Assembly (NCBI GenBank): GCA_000027065.2
Contig: FN543093.2
Coordinates: 3,352,074-3,416,073 of the forward strand
DNA: 64,000 bases
Reading direction: 5' to 3'
Origin: Cronobacter turicensis z3032
Lineage (GTDB): Bacteria; Pseudomonadota; Gammaproteobacteria; Enterobacterales; Enterobacteriaceae
The first letter of the stretch is position 1, and every line of letters starts with the position of its first letter. This document shows, piece after piece, positions 1 to 8,654 of this stretch. Position numbers and translations under genes: made by a program. Under the pieces are notes generated by a model. It ran no database searches and had not been told where the DNA came from. It saw only the letters and a program-made list of their open reading frames with translations.

Positions 1-1614
1 GAAATCGACTTTAACGCCGGGATGACCGCCATCACGGGTGAAACCGGCGCCGGTAAATCCATCGCGATCGATGCGCTGGGCTTGTGCCTGGGCGGTCGTG
101 CGGAAGGCGATATGGTGCGTGCCGGCGCCAGCCGCGCGGATCTCTGCGCCCGCTTCGCACTGAAAGATACACCCGCCGCGCTGCGCTGGCTGGAAGAAAA
201 CCAGCTTGAAGACGGCAGCGAGTGCCTGCTGCGTCGCGTTATCAGCAGCGATGGCCGCTCGCGCGGATTTATCAACGGCACCGCCGTGCCGCTCTCGCAA
301 TTACGTGAACTCGGCCAGTTACTGATTCAAATTCACGGTCAGCACGCTCACCAGCTTCTGCTCAAGCCTGAGCATCAGAAACGCCTGCTGGATGGCTATG
401 CGGGCGAAGGCGATCTGATGGCGCAGATGGCGCAAAGCTACCGTCAGTGGCATCAAAGCTGTCGCGATCTGGCCCTGCATCAGCAGCAGAGCCAGGAGCG
501 CGCCGCCCGCGCCGAGCTGCTCCACTACCAGTTAAAAGAGCTTAACGAATTCAACCCGCAAGCGGGCGAGTTCGAGCAAATCGATGAAGAGTACAAACGC
601 TTAGCCAACAGCGGGCAGCTGCTTTCTACCAGCCAGCAGGCGTTAAACCTGCTGGCCGACGCGGAAGATGCCAACCTGCAAAGCCAGCTCTACAGCGCAC
701 GCAATCTGGTGACCGATCTCGTCGGCATGGATGACAAACTCTCCGGCGTGCTGAATATGCTTGAAGAGGCCGCCATCCAACTGAGTGAAGCCAGCGACGA
801 ACTGCGTCACTACTGCGAACGCCTGGATCTCGACCCGAACCGTCTGTATGAGCTGGAGCAGCGCATCTCCCGTCAAATCACGCTTGCGCGCAAGCACCAT
901 ATCGCCCCGGAAGAGCTGCCCGCGTTCCACCAGAAGCTGCTTGAAGAGCAGCAGCTTCTGGACGACCAGGCCGATTGCCTGGAAACGTTGACCCTGGCGG
1001 TCAACAAACATCACCAGCAGGCGCTGGCGCTGGCTCACGCGTTGCACGAGAGCCGCGTGGTCTATGCCCGCGAACTGACGCAGCTGATTACCGACAGTAT
1101 GCATTCGCTGTCGATGCCGCACGGTCAGTTCACGATTGACGTCCTGTTTGAGGAGCACCACCTGACGGCGGAAGGCGCCGATCGCATCGATTTCCGCGTG
1201 TCCACGAACCCAGGCCAGCCGCTGCAGCCGCTCGCGAAAGTCGCCTCCGGCGGCGAGCTCTCCCGTATCGCGCTGGCGATTCAGGTGATTACCGCGCGTA
1301 AGATGGAAACCCCGGCGCTGATTTTCGATGAAGTGGATGTGGGCATCAGCGGTCCGACGGCGGCGGTGGTCGGTAAACTGCTGCGCCAGCTCGGCGAATC
1401 GACGCAGGTGATGTGTGTGACCCACCTGCCGCAAGTCGCGGGTTGCGGCCACCATCATTTCTTCGTCAGCAAAGAGACTGATGGCGCGATGACCGAAACC
1501 CATATGCAGCCGCTGGATAAAAAAGCCCGCCTGCAGGAGCTGGCCCGCCTGCTGGGCGGCAGTGAGGTGACGCGCAATACACTGGCGAACGCCAAAGAGC
1601 TGCTGGCGGCATAA
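1..1614 (+). CDS. recN: DNA repair ATPase RecN (5' end cut by window)
   Basis: SMC-like ATPase that acts at DNA double-strand breaks with RecA. The window opens inside the gene: the first visible codons read EIDFNAGMT, which matches about residue 17 of the 553-residue E. coli protein, so the start codon and its promoter lie upstream. The Walker A motif GETGAGKS follows at once. The middle is long and helical, as expected for the coiled-coil arms. The C-terminal half has the ABC signature region VASGGELSR, the Walker B stretch LIFDEVDVG and the switch segment CVTHLPQVA. All ATPase motifs are intact and the frame runs to a TAA. The neighbour bamE is the usual one in enterobacteria. Confidence 0.97.
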   Translation, partial: EIDFNAGMTAITGETGAGKSIAIDALGLCLGGRAEGDMVRAGASRADLCARFALKDTPAALRWLEENQLEDGSECLLRRVISSDGRSRGFINGTAVPLSQLRELGQLLIQIHGQHAHQLLLKPEHQKRLLDGYAGEGDLMAQMAQSYRQWHQSCRDLALHQQQSQERAARAELLHYQLKELNEFNPQAGEFEQIDEEYKRLANSGQLLSTSQQALNLLADAEDANLQSQLYSARNLVTDLVGMDDKLSGVLNMLEEAAIQLSEASDELRHYCERLDLDPNRLYELEQRISRQITLARKHHIAPEELPAFHQKLLEEQQLLDDQADCLETLTLAVNKHHQQALALAHALHESRVVYARELTQLITDSMHSLSMPHGQFTIDVLFEEHHLTAEGADRIDFRVSTNPGQPLQPLAKVASGGELSRIALAIQVITARKMETPALIFDEVDVGISGPTAAVVGKLLRQLGESTQVMCVTHLPQVAGCGHHHFFVSKETDGAMTETHMQPLDKKARLQELARLLGGSEVTRNTLANAKELLAA

Positions 1615-1623
1615 TTATCGCCA

Positions 1624-1650
1624 GGGCGGGGCTCTGCGCCCCGTCCTTTC
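1624..1650 (+). terminator. Rho-independent-like terminator after recN
   Basis: A GC-rich inverted repeat (GGGCGGGGC, 5-base loop, GCCCCGTCC with one wobble pair) lies 10 bases after the recN stop and is followed by a short CTTTC run. It probably ends recN before the bamE promoter region. The T tract is weak. Confidence 0.55.
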
Positions 1651-1831
1651 GCTCAGAAAAGCAGCAACAGAAGCGCGCGGCGTGCTTTAATCGCTTTTTG
1701 GGCTAACTTTTTTCCTCCGCTACGGTCATAGTGAAGCGCCTTAAGGTTTTAAACTGACTGAAGGTTTATTATCATCGGCTAATTATGTATGAGCCGCGTG
1801 TTGCTCGGGCCCGAAAAGGAATCTAATCACT

Positions 1832-2176
1832 ATGCGCTGTAAAACGCTGACTGCTGCCGCAGCGGTCCTTCTGATGTTGACCGCAGGCTGTTCTACTCTG
1901 GAGCGAGTGGTTTACCGCCCCGACATTAACCAGGGTAACTACCTGACGCCTACCGACATTGCTAAAATCCGTATCGGCATGACGCAACAGCAGGTTGCTT
2001 ACGCGCTGGGTACGCCGATGATGACGGACCCGTTCGGCAGCAATACGTGGTTCTACGTTTTCCGTCAGCAGCCGGGCCATCAGGATGTCACTCAGCAAAC
2101 GCTGACCCTGACCTTCAACAGCAACGGCGTGCTGACCAATATGGATAACAAACCGAAGCTCGACGCGCAGCGTTAA
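1832..2176 (+). CDS. bamE: Outer membrane assembly lipoprotein BamE
   Basis: Small lipoprotein of the Bam complex (with BamA, B, C and D) that inserts beta-barrel proteins in the outer membrane. The 114-residue product starts with a basic n-region and hydrophobic core and ends in the lipobox LTAG/C (cysteine 20). The BamE (SmpA/OmlA) fold follows, with the conserved [12 protein letters not shown] stretch near residues 49-60. Length matches E. coli (113). The ATG is preceded by AAAGGAAT. It is a single-gene unit between the recN terminator and a convergent terminator. Confidence 0.97.
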   Translation: MRCKTLTAAAAVLLMLTAGCSTLERVVYRPDINQGNYLTPTDIAKIRIGMTQQQVAYALGTPMMTDPFGSNTWFYVFRQQPGHQDVTQQTLTLTFNSNGVLTNMDNKPKLDAQR

Positions 2177-2196
2177 TCGCGCATGATGCTCAAACG

Positions 2197-2226
2197 AAAA
2201 AAGGTGCCTGAGAGGCACCTTTTTTA
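2197..2226. terminator. Bidirectional terminator between bamE and ratB
   Basis: A perfect stem, AAAAGGTGCCT / AGGCACCTTTT with a 3-base loop, is flanked by an A run on the left and a T run on the right. It can therefore stop transcription from bamE (+) and from ratB (-). Confidence 0.85.
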
Positions 2227-2281
2227 TTGGGCGTTTTATGGCGTGAGCTTAACGCCCACCGAGACTAACGCGTACCGCGGC

Positions 2282-2572
2282 TTACTTTCTCGCCGCGCGT
2301 TCGGCGCGCTGGCGGCGTAGCTCTTTCGGGTCGGCTATCAGCGGCCGGTAAATTTCCACCCGGTCGCCATCATTAAGCCTATCGGCAAGCTTCACCGGAC
2401 GGCTGTAAATCCCGACCTTATTCTTTTTCAGATCGATATCTTTACGCAGCTCCAGCAGGCCGGAGGCGATAATCGCCTCTTCCACCGATGCGCCTTCAGG
2501 CAGTTTTACCTTCTGCAGGTACTGTTTTTCGGGCAGGGCATACGCCACTTCCACCTGAATCTCACCCGGCAC
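2282..2572 (-). CDS. ratB: RnfH/RatB family ubiquitin-like protein
   Basis: 96-residue member of the RnfH family (beta-grasp, ubiquitin-like), partner gene of ratA; biochemical role unclear. The frame is open further upstream, but homology begins at [14 protein letters not shown], directly after a GTG at 2570-2572. That GTG is the chosen start; the longer frame just overlaps ratA. The conserved [10 protein letters not shown] and [11 protein letters not shown] stretches are present. The start overlaps the end of ratA by 11 bases, which suggests translational coupling. Confidence 0.9.
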   Translation of the reverse strand: MPGEIQVEVAYALPEKQYLQKVKLPEGASVEEAIIASGLLELRKDIDLKKNKVGIYSRPVKLADRLNDGDRVEIYRPLIADPKELRRQRAERAARK

Positions 2573-2999
2573 TGTAAACCTCTTTGGCGCGCTGCGAGAA
2601 CGCCTGCACCATGCTGGAGGCGAGCTCTTTAAACACCCGGCCAAACGCGAGTTCGATGAGCTTGTTGGTGAATTCAAAATCGAGATTAAATTCAATCTGG
2701 CAGGCGTCTTCGGTCAGCGGCGTAAATTTCCAGCCGCCCATCAGTTTCTTGAAGGGGCCATCGACCAGATGCATCAAAATGCTCTGATTGCTGATCAGCG
2801 TATTGCGGGTGGTGAACGTCTTGCTGATGCCGGCTTTCGACACTTCGACCGCCGCCGTCATCTGGCCCGGAGACGATTCCAGCACGCGGCTTCCTACGCA
2901 GCCTGGCAGAAACTCAGGGTAGGATTTCACATCGTTCACTAACTTGTACATCTGCTCAGCGCTGTAAGGCACCAGGGCAGTACGACTAATCTGGGGCAT
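2562..2999 (-). CDS. ratA: RatA, START/COQ10-like ribosome association toxin
   Basis: 145-residue SRPBCC (START-like, COQ10 type) protein. In E. coli RatA was described as blocking 50S/30S association; the family is also linked to ubiquinone function. The sequence shows the typical [23 protein letters not shown] start and [20 protein letters not shown] end. It diverges from smpB, as in other enterobacteria, and is followed by overlapping ratB. Whether it acts as a toxin here cannot be read from sequence. Confidence 0.93.
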   Translation of the reverse strand: MPQISRTALVPYSAEQMYKLVNDVKSYPEFLPGCVGSRVLESSPGQMTAAVEVSKAGISKTFTTRNTLISNQSILMHLVDGPFKKLMGGWKFTPLTEDACQIEFNLDFEFTNKLIELAFGRVFKELASSMVQAFSQRAKEVYSAG

Positions 3000-3147
3000 A
3001 GTATTTCCTGTGAGTCATACGACTTAGAAATAATAACATTTATCATCCATTAAACAAAAACTCGCCGGCAGACATGCTAAGATAACCCTTTTCCACCCCG
3101 GGAAAGGGGTGCGTTTTACGACCGGATTACCTATACTGAGCGGCACT

Positions 3148-3630
3148 ATGACCAAGAAAAAAGCACACAAACCTGGCTCAGCCACTATTGCGCTCAACAA
3201 GCGCGCCCGCCATGAGTACTTCATCGAAGAAGAGTTTGAAGCAGGTCTGGCGCTCCAGGGCTGGGAAGTAAAATCCCTGCGCGCAGGCAAAGCCAACATC
3301 GGCGACAGTTACGTGATCCTGAAAGATGGCGAGGCGTATCTGTTTGGGGCAAACTTCCAGCCGCTGAACGTGGCGTCCACCCATGTAGTCTGCGACCCGA
3401 CGCGCACCCGTAAGCTGCTGCTGAATCAGCGCGAGCTGGATAGTCTGTATGGCCGCATGAACCGCGAAGGTTATACCGTGGTGGCGTTATCGCTGTACTG
3501 GAAAAACGCCTGGTGCAAAGTCAAAATCGGCGTGGCGAAAGGTAAGAAGCAGCACGATAAGCGCTCCGACCTGAAAGAGCGCGAATGGCAGCTTGATAAA
3601 GCACGCATTATGAAAAACGCAGGGCGCTAA
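3148..3630 (+). CDS. smpB: SsrA-binding protein SmpB
   Basis: Essential partner of tmRNA in trans-translation: binds the tRNA-like end of SsrA and brings it to stalled ribosomes. The ATG at 3148 gives 160 residues, the exact E. coli length; the open frame runs 13 codons further upstream without family homology. The OB-fold core ([17 protein letters not shown]) is intact, and so is the basic C-terminal tail ([10 protein letters not shown]) that enters the mRNA channel. In this genome smpB and ssrA are separated by the 17-kb adhesin locus. Confidence 0.98.
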   Translation: MTKKKAHKPGSATIALNKRARHEYFIEEEFEAGLALQGWEVKSLRAGKANIGDSYVILKDGEAYLFGANFQPLNVASTHVVCDPTRTRKLLLNQRELDSLYGRMNREGYTVVALSLYWKNAWCKVKIGVAKGKKQHDKRSDLKEREWQLDKARIMKNAGR

Positions 3631-3642
3631 GCGTACCGACAA

Positions 3643-3667
3643 AAAAACCGGCGACAGCCGGTTTTTT
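3643..3667 (+). terminator. Terminator after smpB
   Basis: Stem AACCGGC / GCCGGTT with a GACA loop, preceded by an A run and followed by seven T's. Canonical Rho-independent terminator, possibly active in both directions. Confidence 0.88.
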
Positions 3668-3704
3668 TATGGACGTGGCGAGCACGAGACGTGCCGCTAT
3701 AGCG

Positions 3705-3860
3705 CGGTAGGTGCGCTGCGCTTACCCACCCTACATGGCTGCATCACCCTTTATCGCCTTTGGTGGGTGCGCTTACCCACCTACAAACTTATGGATATCC
3801 CTGCGTAGGGCGGGTAAGCGCAGCGCACCCGCCACCTCAATATCAATAACACCCGCCACC
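3705..3860. repeat. Cluster of REP-like inverted repeats
   Basis: Three related GC-rich units lie in 150 bases: GTGCGCTGCGCTTACCCACC at 3711-3730, a shorter copy in the same orientation at 3761-3784, and an inverted copy GTAGGGCGGGTAAGCGCAGC at 3805-3824. They are followed by two ACACCCGCCACCTCA-type direct repeats. This looks like an enterobacterial intergenic palindromic element between the convergent ends of smpB and bapD. I see no gene in 3668-3879. Confidence 0.7.
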
Positions 3861-3879
3861 TCACTCTCACGCCACAAAC

Positions 3880-5049
3880 CTACCGCTCCCTTAACGCCTC
3901 TTTCACCTTGTTGAGCGGCTTAATCAAATAGTCGAGCACCGTTTTCTGTCCGGTTTTAATCTCCACGTTCGCGACCATCCCCGGCAGGATCGGGAAGCGC
4001 TTGCCGTTACGGTTCTTCAGTTCCGCGCTCTGCGTGCGCACATAAACCCGGTAATAAAACTGATCGCGCTTCACTTCATCCTGGAGCGTATCGGGCGAGA
4101 CCATCTCCACCTCGCCTTTCAGATCACCGTAAATAGACGAATCGTAGGCCGTGATCTTCACCGTCGCCGGTAACCCAGGCCGGATATAGGCGATATCGCG
4201 CGGATTAATGCGCGTTTCCACCAGCAATTGATCTTCCAGCGGGACTATCTCCATCAGCTTGCCGCCGGGCTGGAGCACGCCGCCCACCGTCGTCACCTGG
4301 ATATCTTTCACCACCCCGCGCACCGGCGAAAACAGCGTGGCGCGATCGAGTTGATCCGCCTTGCCCGCCATTGCCTGCAACTGGGCGTCGAGATCGGCGT
4401 TATTCTTCACCTGCTCTTCACGCGCGCGCACCGCAAACTGGTTACGCGCGTCGTCCATTTTGCCTTTCAGCTCCGCGGCCTGACGCTGCAAACGAATAAC
4501 TTCCACTTCACTGGCGGCGCCCTTCGCCACCAGCGGCTGGGTCATGCGCAGTTCCGCCATCACCAGATTGTAAGTTTTTTGCAGGTTCTCCAGCGTCTCG
4601 TCAAGGTTGCGGCGGCGCGATTCATAGAGCTGGCGTTCGCGGGCCACCAGCGCCGATTCACGCAGCGACTCCTCGCTAAACTGAAGCGGTTCGCCGGTCA
4701 GCTCCGAGCGCAGCCGCTCGCTGGAGGCGCGCAGCGCGCGCGCTCTCGCCGCCGCCTCGCCATAGTTCGACTGAAACCGCGTCGGGTCGAGCCGCGCCAG
4801 CATCTGCCCGCGCTCCACCACATCGCCTTCATGCACCATCAGCGCGTTGACAATCCCGCCGTCCAGACTCTCAATCACCTGCGCGCGGCTCGACGGCGTT
4901 ATTTTGCCGGTGCCGACCGTCACTTCATCGAGCGTCGCAAACCACGCCCAGACGAAAAACAGCACCAGCGCCGCCAGCGTCAGCCAGATAACCGACGAAT
5001 AAAAACGCCCCTGACGCGCCAGCTCTTCCTGCATGGTTAATTGGCTCAT
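3880..5049 (-). CDS. bapD: Type I secretion membrane fusion protein (HlyD family)
   Basis: Periplasmic adaptor joining the inner-membrane ABC exporter to the outer-membrane channel. Residues about 20-40 form one TM anchor. They are followed by a lipoyl-type half motif, a long coiled-coil hairpin (about 95-230) and the HlyD C-terminal beta domain ending PGMVANVEIKTG. The ATG at 5049 is preferred over a TTG one codon upstream because AAGGAG sits 5 bases before it. That ribosome site overlaps the bapC stop codon, so translation is probably coupled. Last gene of the adhesin operon. Symbol by synteny with Salmonella bapABCD. Confidence 0.9.
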   Translation of the reverse strand: MSQLTMQEELARQGRFYSSVIWLTLAALVLFFVWAWFATLDEVTVGTGKITPSSRAQVIESLDGGIVNALMVHEGDVVERGQMLARLDPTRFQSNYGEAAARARALRASSERLRSELTGEPLQFSEESLRESALVARERQLYESRRRNLDETLENLQKTYNLVMAELRMTQPLVAKGAASEVEVIRLQRQAAELKGKMDDARNQFAVRAREEQVKNNADLDAQLQAMAGKADQLDRATLFSPVRGVVKDIQVTTVGGVLQPGGKLMEIVPLEDQLLVETRINPRDIAYIRPGLPATVKITAYDSSIYGDLKGEVEMVSPDTLQDEVKRDQFYYRVYVRTQSAELKNRNGKRFPILPGMVANVEIKTGQKTVLDYLIKPLNKVKEALRER

Positions 5050-5058
5050 CAATGCTCC

Positions 5059-7194
5059 TTACGCCACCGAGGCGACGTTGCTGTTGCGCTGCGCCGTCTG
5101 CAAAATGGCGTCGCGCGGGCCGTCCGCCACCACTTTGCCGTTCTCCATCACCACCACCCGGTCGACCAGCGACAGCAGCGCCGGGCGGTGCGTCACCAGC
5201 ACCAGCGTGCGGCCGGTCAGCCACTGATGAAGCTGGCGAATAACATAGCTTTCCAGCTGTTCATCCATCGAGGCGGTCGGCTCATCCAGCAGCACAATCT
5301 GCGGGTTACGCACCAGCAGACGGCTCAACAACACCATCTGGCGCTGCCCGCCGGAAAGTCCGCGCCCGCCTTCGTTAATCAGCCGGTCGAGGCTTGCGGC
5401 GTCATGCTGCACCATTGAGAGCGCGCCGCTGATACGCAGCGCCTGCAACAGCTCGGCATCCGTGGCGTTGGGGTGCCCGAGCATCAGGTTCTGGCGCAGC
5501 GTACCGAAAAAGAGCCGCGACTCCTGCGACAGAAACCCCACCTGGCGACGCACATCCATCGGATCGATATGCGCCAGATCCACGCCGTCGATAATCACTT
5601 TGCCCTTGCTCGCCTGCGCCTGACCGGAAAGCAGCTTCAGCAGGGTGGATTTCCCGGCGCCCACTTTGCCGAGGATCGCCACACGCTCGCCGGGCTTAAT
5701 GTCAAGCGACGGGACCAGCAGCGCCTGATCGCCCTTCTCTTTGTCATAGCTGTACTGCACATCCTGAAACTGATAATGGCCCGCCAGCACCGGGCAGTGC
5801 GCCATCTTGCTGCCCGCTTCTTTATCGAGCGGCTTTTTCAGCAGTTCATTCAGCCCGCTCATGGCGGTTTTGGCGTGCTGCCAGCGGGAAAAGACCATCG
5901 TCAGCTGCATTAACGGCGCCAGCGTGCGTGAAGAAAGCAGGCTGCACGCCACCAGCGTCCCGGTGGTGATTTGCCCGTCGAGCACCAGATAACTGCCGAA
6001 TACCAGCATGCCGGCGTAGGTAATTTGCTGCACCGTCGAGGCCCAGCCGCTTAAGCGCGCGCCCCAGACGCGCTGCTTCATGCCGATGCTCGCGCCGACG
6101 CTGTGCGTGTGTTCCCACTGACGCTGAAAATAGGGCTCCGCCTGCAGCGCTTTAATATCTTCAACGCCCTCGATCGACTCCACCAGCACGGCATTGCGGA
6201 TAGCGCTCTCGCGCATCCCCTCTTTGGCGAGCTTTGCCATCGGCCACTGGATCAAAAGCCCCGGGATCACAATCAGCGGGATCGCGATAAGCGGGATCGC
6301 CACCAGTTGCCCGCCCACCAGCGCCATGATCCCGAGAAACAGCAGCACGAACGGAATATCCATCGCCGCGCCGACGGTCGTGGAGGTCAGCAGCTCGCGC
6401 ACCTGATCGATTTCACGCAGCTGTGAGATAAACGATCCGGTAGATTTTGGCCGTTCGTCGTTTTTAATCGCCATCGCGCGGGCATAAAACAGCGACGATA
6501 CATTGAGATCGATATGCTTGCCCATGATGTCGGAAACGTGCGTGCGGGCAAGGCGAATGAAAAACTCAAACAGCGCCGCCAGCAGCACCCCGAAGAACAG
6601 CACCCACAGCGTCGGGAACGACTCCGCCGGGATCACGCGGTCATAGACCTGCATCGAGAACAGAATGCCTGCCAGCGCCAGCACGTTGCCGAGCACCGAC
6701 GCCAGCGAAATCTCCGCAAGCTTACGTCCGGTGTGCCGGAAGTGGCGCCAGAACCAGTGTTGTTCATAAGGACGGGTGAAATCATCGATGCGCGCGTCGC
6801 GCCCGCGCGCGGCGATACCGAGCAGCGCCACGTCGGGTTTAACGCGCTTTAGCAGCGCCTCCAGCGGTTCTTCGCGCACCAGGTCGCCGCCCTCGCTCAG
6901 CCAGTAAGTCACCACGCCGTCGGCGTCGATCGCTTCCAGCAGCATCAACCCGCCCTCTTCCAGCTGCACGATGACCGGCAGCGTCTGGCTGTTCCAGCGC
7001 ATATTTTTAATGGGCGTCAGGCGCACCTGTAAGCCCATCAGCGCCGCGAGCCGGTCGAGTCGCGGCTCCAGCGGCAAATTTTCAAACCAGCGCATCTGCT
7101 GGCGCACCGCCGGCGCGTCGGCGGGCAGTCCGAAGCGCCCGGCCGCGCGCGTCATGGCGCGGATCCAGCTTTCGGTATCGGGGATCTGGGACAT
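5059..7194 (-). CDS. bapC: Type I secretion ABC transporter (LapB/BapC type)
   Basis: Inner-membrane ATPase that energises export of the adhesin. The 711 residues comprise an N-terminal C39-peptidase-like domain (1-130), a six-helix ABC membrane domain (about 165-440) and an ATPase domain. The peptidase-like domain lacks an evident catalytic cysteine, as in exporters of RTX adhesins. The ATPase has Walker A GKVGAGKST, signature LSGGQRQ, Walker B IVLLDEPTA and the H-loop LVTHRP. Everything looks intact. It lies between bapB and bapD in one operon; without a working bapB the exporter would lack its dedicated outer channel. Confidence 0.93.
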   Translation of the reverse strand: MSQIPDTESWIRAMTRAAGRFGLPADAPAVRQQMRWFENLPLEPRLDRLAALMGLQVRLTPIKNMRWNSQTLPVIVQLEEGGLMLLEAIDADGVVTYWLSEGGDLVREEPLEALLKRVKPDVALLGIAARGRDARIDDFTRPYEQHWFWRHFRHTGRKLAEISLASVLGNVLALAGILFSMQVYDRVIPAESFPTLWVLFFGVLLAALFEFFIRLARTHVSDIMGKHIDLNVSSLFYARAMAIKNDERPKSTGSFISQLREIDQVRELLTSTTVGAAMDIPFVLLFLGIMALVGGQLVAIPLIAIPLIVIPGLLIQWPMAKLAKEGMRESAIRNAVLVESIEGVEDIKALQAEPYFQRQWEHTHSVGASIGMKQRVWGARLSGWASTVQQITYAGMLVFGSYLVLDGQITTGTLVACSLLSSRTLAPLMQLTMVFSRWQHAKTAMSGLNELLKKPLDKEAGSKMAHCPVLAGHYQFQDVQYSYDKEKGDQALLVPSLDIKPGERVAILGKVGAGKSTLLKLLSGQAQASKGKVIIDGVDLAHIDPMDVRRQVGFLSQESRLFFGTLRQNLMLGHPNATDAELLQALRISGALSMVQHDAASLDRLINEGGRGLSGGQRQMVLLSRLLVRNPQIVLLDEPTASMDEQLESYVIRQLHQWLTGRTLVLVTHRPALLSLVDRVVVMENGKVVADGPRDAILQTAQRNSNVASVA

Positions 7195-7217
7195 CGCTAC
7201 TCCTTAAAGTGCCGCGC

Positions 7218-8569
7218 TTACAGCGACGGCAGGGTATCGCCGGTCATGCGGGCGCGTTCAATGCCGAGCATATCGAGCAGGTTATCCACCGCGGCGGCGT
7301 AGCGCACTGCCGCATCCCACGCGTCATAGCGGGCGGTAATGGCGAGCGTGTCGGCCTGGAAAACATCCTGTTCGATGCTCAGAAGATCGTTAAGGCTGCG
7401 TTTGCTGAGCCGGTATTCATCGCGGTACACCTCGCGGGCGTGCCCGGCGCTGGCTATTTGCTGTTCACCCGCCTGCTGGCGCTGCTGCGCGCCGGTCAGA
7501 TCGGCCCAGGCGGTGGCGGCTTTCTGGTTAATATCAAGCTTGCTCGCCTCGACATCCGCGCGCGCGCGCTGGCGCGATCGCCTTCTGCCGCCTCCACGCG
7601 GGCGCTCACGGCGCCGCCCTGATAGACCGGCGCGTCCACCACCAGCTGCACCTGATCATCCCAGTAGTTGGCATTATCGTTCTGGTAGCGCGTGCGCCCG
7701 GCCTGCACCGATACCGTCGGCCAGTGCTGGGCCTGCGCCTGGCGGATGCGCTGTTCGGCGGCCAGCTGTTTGGCCTGAGCGGCGCGCACCGCGTTGGTCT
7801 GTTCATAAGGCAGCGATTTGAGCGTGATCGGCTGGCGCAGCAAATCCTCCGGCAGATCCGGCAGCGTGTCGGCCACCACGCCGGTAAGCACGCTTAACGC
7901 CGCCTGGGCCGAACGGGCCTGGGCGCGATATTGCTCAAACGTGGCGTTCATTCCGGCGATGCGGCTTTGCGCCTGCAACACGTCAGACTGGGTGCTGAGC
8001 CCGGCTTCTGCGCGTAAATCCGCCATGTTCTGTACCGAACGCAGCGATGTCAGATTTCGCTCGGCCGCCGCCGCGAGGCTCTGGTAACGACGCACCTGTA
8101 AATACGCCTGGAGCGTCTGCATCCCGACCTGATTCAGCGTGTCGTAAAGCTGAAAGCGGTAGGCCTCGGAGAGATTCTCCTGCTCGTCGATACTGCCGCC
8201 GGTCTTGCCGAAATCGTAGAGCAGCTGTTTGAGGTTCACGCCGCCTGCGGCGTTACTGTTGAGGGAGCCTGAGGAGTCGGTGCGATGGTTGCGCCCGACA
8301 TTGCCCTGTAAGGAGACTTGCGGGAACCAGGCGCTCTGCGCCTCTTCCAGATTGGCCTTGCCGACGCGGATTTGCGCCGCGGCCTGTGCGATTTTGGGGT
8401 TACGCGCAAAAGCGCGAAGAATGGCTTCTTTTATGGTGAGCTGCGCCTGTAGCTGCTCGCTTGGGGCCGTCTGCCAGGCTATCTCCTCTTGTGAAACGGC
8501 GGGAAAACTTAAAAAGACCGTGGTCAGCAGCAATGCCAGCCGCCTGTAGCGCATTGTGTTGTTGTGCAT
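7218..8569 (-). pseudogene. bapB: TolC-like outer membrane channel, frameshifted
   Basis: Outer membrane efflux protein (TolC family) for the adhesin exporter. The upstream part (from 8569, signal peptide with core LALLLTTVFLSF) runs in one frame to 7496. The rest, with AATAWADLTGAQQ and ending MTGDTLPSL at 7218, is in another frame. The frame changes in an 11-base CG run at 7557-7567. Removing one CG pair joins ASARA to DVEASKLDINQK and gives one protein of about 449 residues, the normal family length. So the gene carries a 2-base insertion: real inactivation, a reversible slippage switch, or a sequencing error. Confidence 0.85.
7557..7567. repeat. (CG)5C dinucleotide tract at the bapB frameshift
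   Basis: Eleven alternating C/G bases. Nine would keep bapB in frame. Slipped-strand loss or gain of one CG unit would switch the frame, so this is the point to check in reads. Confidence 0.8.
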
Positions 8570-8654
8570 CCTGTTCCACCTTGATGATGCCGTCTGCGCG
8601 GCCGGTGATATTGTTAAAATGACGCAGGCGCCTCATCCCTGAGGCACCGTGGCG

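Noticed and set aside
643-1503. 286-codon minus-strand frame opposite recN
   Set aside because: Antisense shadow of an intact core gene, Arg/His/Gln-rich.
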